Shown: positions 61,301 through 64,000 of the stretch, one piece after another
Layout: each line of letters starts with the position of its first letter
Position numbering within the stretch: the stretch's first letter is position 1
Source of the DNA: Parelaphostrongylus tenuis
Taxonomy: Eukaryota; Nematoda; Chromadorea; Rhabditida; Metastrongylidae
Assembly: GCA_019055375.1 (NCBI GenBank)
Contig: JAHQIW010000689.1
Location: forward strand, 124,001 to 188,000
Direction: 5' to 3'
Length of the DNA: 64,000 nucleotides
Program-made: the position numbers and the translations under genes
The notes under the pieces: model-generated
The model's database searches: none
The model's input: only the letters and a program-made list of their open reading frames with translations
Told to the model about the DNA's origin: nothing

Positions 61301-63529
61301 GATGCTCATGGGAATGGCAAGGTAAAGATTCCGTGGATAACGGATGTGAGACACTGAACCCGAGGAATGATGTGCTGCATTCGTACATATAAATCCAGAT
61401 TATATAAATAGATAGTTAAGTATGAGTAAATTACAAATGTGGGATTATGGTAGGGACAGGAACACCATTCCACGTTGCCAATACTGCCGGCCGACACTGA
61501 GGCAGATGGGATTGCCGGGACGGAATCGACCAGATGGCCAATACATTCATTACACTGCCCAAGCGATTAGAACGAAAACATTCCCCATGGACCATTAATG
61601 ATGTGGATAGAAGAGAGTTCAAACGAACAGCCAGCCGATTTATTATCAACGCATTCCTGACATGATCTACAATGCGGAGTGGAACACATTGGAGCAATTT
61701 ACCATTAAACTTGGAAGAAAAATAGATCCTAATGGCGTTTAATAAGAGCTTAAGTTATCCGAGAAAATGAAGTGAACGATAAGAAGTAGGCTTACCAAAT
61801 GGTAGCTGCTTTTTTCAGCTTTCAAGTAAACTTTTTTGTATCTTCAATACCCAGAACCTAGCAAGAACAAGCATGATTTTGTCGGACACTTTATAAAGTA
61901 TGTCTACATAAAATAGTACTGAAATCTATATAATAGAGAAAACGACTGCTCGGTTTGGATATGATTTCATCGTACATTTTAAAAAGGTTACGATTATTCA
62001 ACAAGGTAGACTAAAATACTGTCTAACAAGCTATAAATGTATTAGAACAGTTTCTTCTGGAAATAAAGAGCAATTTGAAGAAGATAAGAAAGTAAACGAG
62101 GTTATAATAGTAATAGTAGTGTCAATATCGATATCTAGTATTACTGAAATGAGAATTTAATCAAAGATTCTGAAGAGATTAGAAGATTGCGAAAAGGAAT
62201 CATTAGGCTATTTTCGCCTCAACAATCTCGTAACAGCAATTGAGTAGATTCAACCACTTTAAATCGCTCCGAAGCAAAATCTAATTTTGTGCGAACCCTT
62301 GTCCATTTCTGATTCTAACTCATAACGTATCGTCCATCCAATCACTGAAATCTGTACTCATATAATATTAATCATTTAATGAAGGGCCAACGAATTGGTT
62401 GTCCAAGGTCGCAATTCTCTTCCTCGCTTCATACACTAGGATAGCGGCTAGAAGAGAAGCTTAGAGGGCTCAGAACGCCTTTGAGAAGCCTTAATTATTG
62501 CGCTCACATGCACTCGAGGACACGTGCGGTATATTGCGGGTTGAGAGGCTTTTCTTTGTAACGGTGTACTTTGGAGAATTTCCAAAATAAAACTTAGAAT
62601 AACCTTTCGAAAAATTGCATTAATTCAAACAATGCCAATGAGACGGATTTTATTATCGAAATCTATGTGAGGCACACCAAATTGAACTAGCGAAAAATAC
62701 ACTTGGAAGTAATCATTAGCGACAAAGAATGGAATTGCTCCCGCATTGGCGAAATTAATTCTTAACTAATCTCTTCCTTTAGTCCCTTCTCAGATTATCT
62801 TTATCATCACTTAAATATTATATATGAGCCAAAGGAAGGTGCAGCAGAAGGTTCAATGTGTCTTGCAATAAGCAGGTTTCCGATGCTTCGATCCTGCGCA
62901 ACGGGAAAATTGAGCTCTCTATCCGCTGACGGCCGATGAATTGGACTGACTTGTTTGAAAGGGCGAAAACACTACATCAAACATCTGAAGGAGCCTTCAA
63001 GTCATTGAATTTTGCTAATACCATTCAAAAGCGTTCATCATCTTCATGTTGAAATGCATTGAGTCGAATGCATGACACATTCCCAGGGAGTTAATCGGCG
63101 CCAAGCACTTTATTTCTTTTTATTCCAATTTCTAATGTAGAAAAATGACCTTTTGAGATTGAATTCAAAGAAAGACAGCCTAAAAGTCCCGCTAGTCTTG
63201 TGAAGGAAACGTCGAGGAACCAATTTATGTGCGGCGTTTAGAATGAATGGGGACTATGAGAGTAATAGGTGAGGACGGAGTTCTATGGGTATTGGCCGAA
63301 ATCGTAATGCACTTCATCCATCATCAGTGAGATTGTTGAGAGAGAGAGAGACAGGCGAGGCGTTTTTTGCCCTGTCTGGACTCGAAACATATTGAAGCAG
63401 CACGTCAATCATTGCCATGCAAACACATTTAATGAATATACGAAAGCTGCCGATGCATACTGTAAAGCTGGCAGAACATTGGGTATTCATTAGATAATTT
63501 GTTATTTATAAAAAAAAGCCTCCTCGTAT
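55362..63529. other. About 8 kb with no convincing gene
   Basis: The missing first exon of peroxidasin should lie here or beyond, but I could not identify a cysteine-cap or signal-peptide exon with a phase-1 donor. A minus-strand start at 56793 (MKMFGLVCVFGCH) resembles a signal peptide but lacks a supporting partner. Other content: tRNA-like segment near 57485-57535 (minus), retroelement-like repeat at 58440-58580, and repeat copies at 59280-59345 and 59815-59900. The patch at 61430-61700 is open in several frames on both strands. Confidence 0.35.
59280..59345. repeat. Dispersed repeat, copy of the 22560 family
   Basis: Contains ATTCGGCTGACGTTTCGGCG and CTTCTTCAGAGCC, matching the 22560-22650 repeat. 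A further copy at 59815-59900 (GGCTGACGTTTCAACGTC, CTTCTTCAGAGTCGCTAATT, TCCACAATCGCTCGTCC) lies 500 bases away in the same orientation. Confidence 0.7.
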
Positions 63530-63754
63530 CTATAGCAGGAGTCCCAGAATCTCTTGCATTTCATTCAATTCCTTGCAACCATCATATACGAAAGCCTTCA
63601 AGTGGTCAATCGATTCTCCTAGCCCTGCTACAGCAAAGGTGAAGTGCTTCCCCTCGTATTGCAAGGCATGAGCTGCTCCCAGACAGGTCTCGTACAAATC
63701 CCGACGACAGAAGCATAACAGTGTTGATGATCTTGGGTTGAAGTCGAGCCAACA
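63530..63754 (-). CDS. Doubtful terminal exon of an unknown gene
   Basis: A minus-strand frame of about 74 codons ends at TAG 63530-63532. Its last part is protein-like: YETCLGAAHALQYEGKHFTF, then a segment with GLGESIDHLKAF and GCKELNEMQEIL. The start of the exon is unclear; the frame is closed upstream by a TGA and two other frames are also open nearby. If real, the rest of the gene lies to the right of the window. I do not recognise the protein, and a decayed repeat cannot be excluded. Confidence 0.3.
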   Translation of the reverse strand, partial: CWLDFNPRSSTLLCFCRRDLYETCLGAAHALQYEGKHFTFAVAGLGESIDHLKAFVYDGCKELNEMQEILGLLL

Positions 63755-64000
63755 TCATGCTTTTGATGAACTGCATCACCACCGCTGCGCTGATCTGCTG
63801 CCTACTCAAAGAGTGACGGATGAAGAATGGAATGCTCAACGTTAATCAATTATCTAACGGAGAGCCAAATTCGACTTCATTTGTGATAAGGAATTCATGG
63901 ACTTCATGAAGATCAGGAAACATTCATGACGCTCCTACGAGTTTTTAGAGTGGACAGAAGCCTTTGGACAGGGCAAGCACGCGACAGCGACAAGCGACTA

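Overview
The window looks like chromosomal DNA of a strongylid (hookworm-like) nematode. The reasons are: AT-rich sequence; small exons with GT-AG introns that range from about 55 bases to over 5 kb; U-rich 3' splice sites; proteins that resemble nematode families; and a dense load of foldback MITEs, tRNA-like SINEs, a decayed RTE-type LINE and a deleted mariner element. The species is inferred from style only. The genes are split into many short exons, so most long open frames in the raw sequence are meaningless. The models below were built by matching conserved protein motifs to splice sites and checking that intron phases agree.

Layout. (1) 1316-5296, plus strand: the 3' part of a SulP/SLC26 anion transporter gene, covering the end of the membrane domain, the STAS domain and a lysine/glutamate-rich tail. 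(2) 7212-8768, plus strand: the start of a small secreted, cysteine-rich, Ly6-like protein. (3) 8.8-19.4 kb: no convincing gene, several MITEs. (4) 19433-26174, plus strand: a basic, serine/arginine-rich protein of about 130 residues that I do not recognise, with one 5.6 kb intron carrying two related foldback elements. (5) 26713-55361, minus strand: a peroxidasin gene. I can place 33 exons covering leucine-rich repeats, three Ig domains (the first only in part), a linker, the complete animal heme-peroxidase domain and a C-terminal von Willebrand factor type C (VWC) module. The signal-peptide/LRRNT exon and the first half of Ig1 were not found. (6) 51236-51915, plus strand: inside a peroxidasin intron, a possible three-exon nested gene for an unknown protein of about 125 residues. 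(7) 55.4-64 kb: mostly gene-free and repeat-rich, with a doubtful minus-strand terminal exon near 63.6 kb.

The peroxidasin gene converges tail to tail with gene (4). Peroxidasins are secreted matrix peroxidases that in animals crosslink collagen IV in basement membranes; all heme-site residues I could check are present. Its introns collect most of the repeats: the mariner MITE, the LINE, a G24 tract, long AT runs and a cluster of tRNA-like SINEs. The oddest points are a one-base frame break in the VWC exon at an A6 run, a duplicated 3' splice site before the penultimate peroxidase-region exon, and the nested plus-strand gene. I found no CRISPR array, rRNA, bona fide tRNA or bacterial operon, as expected for a eukaryotic chromosome.
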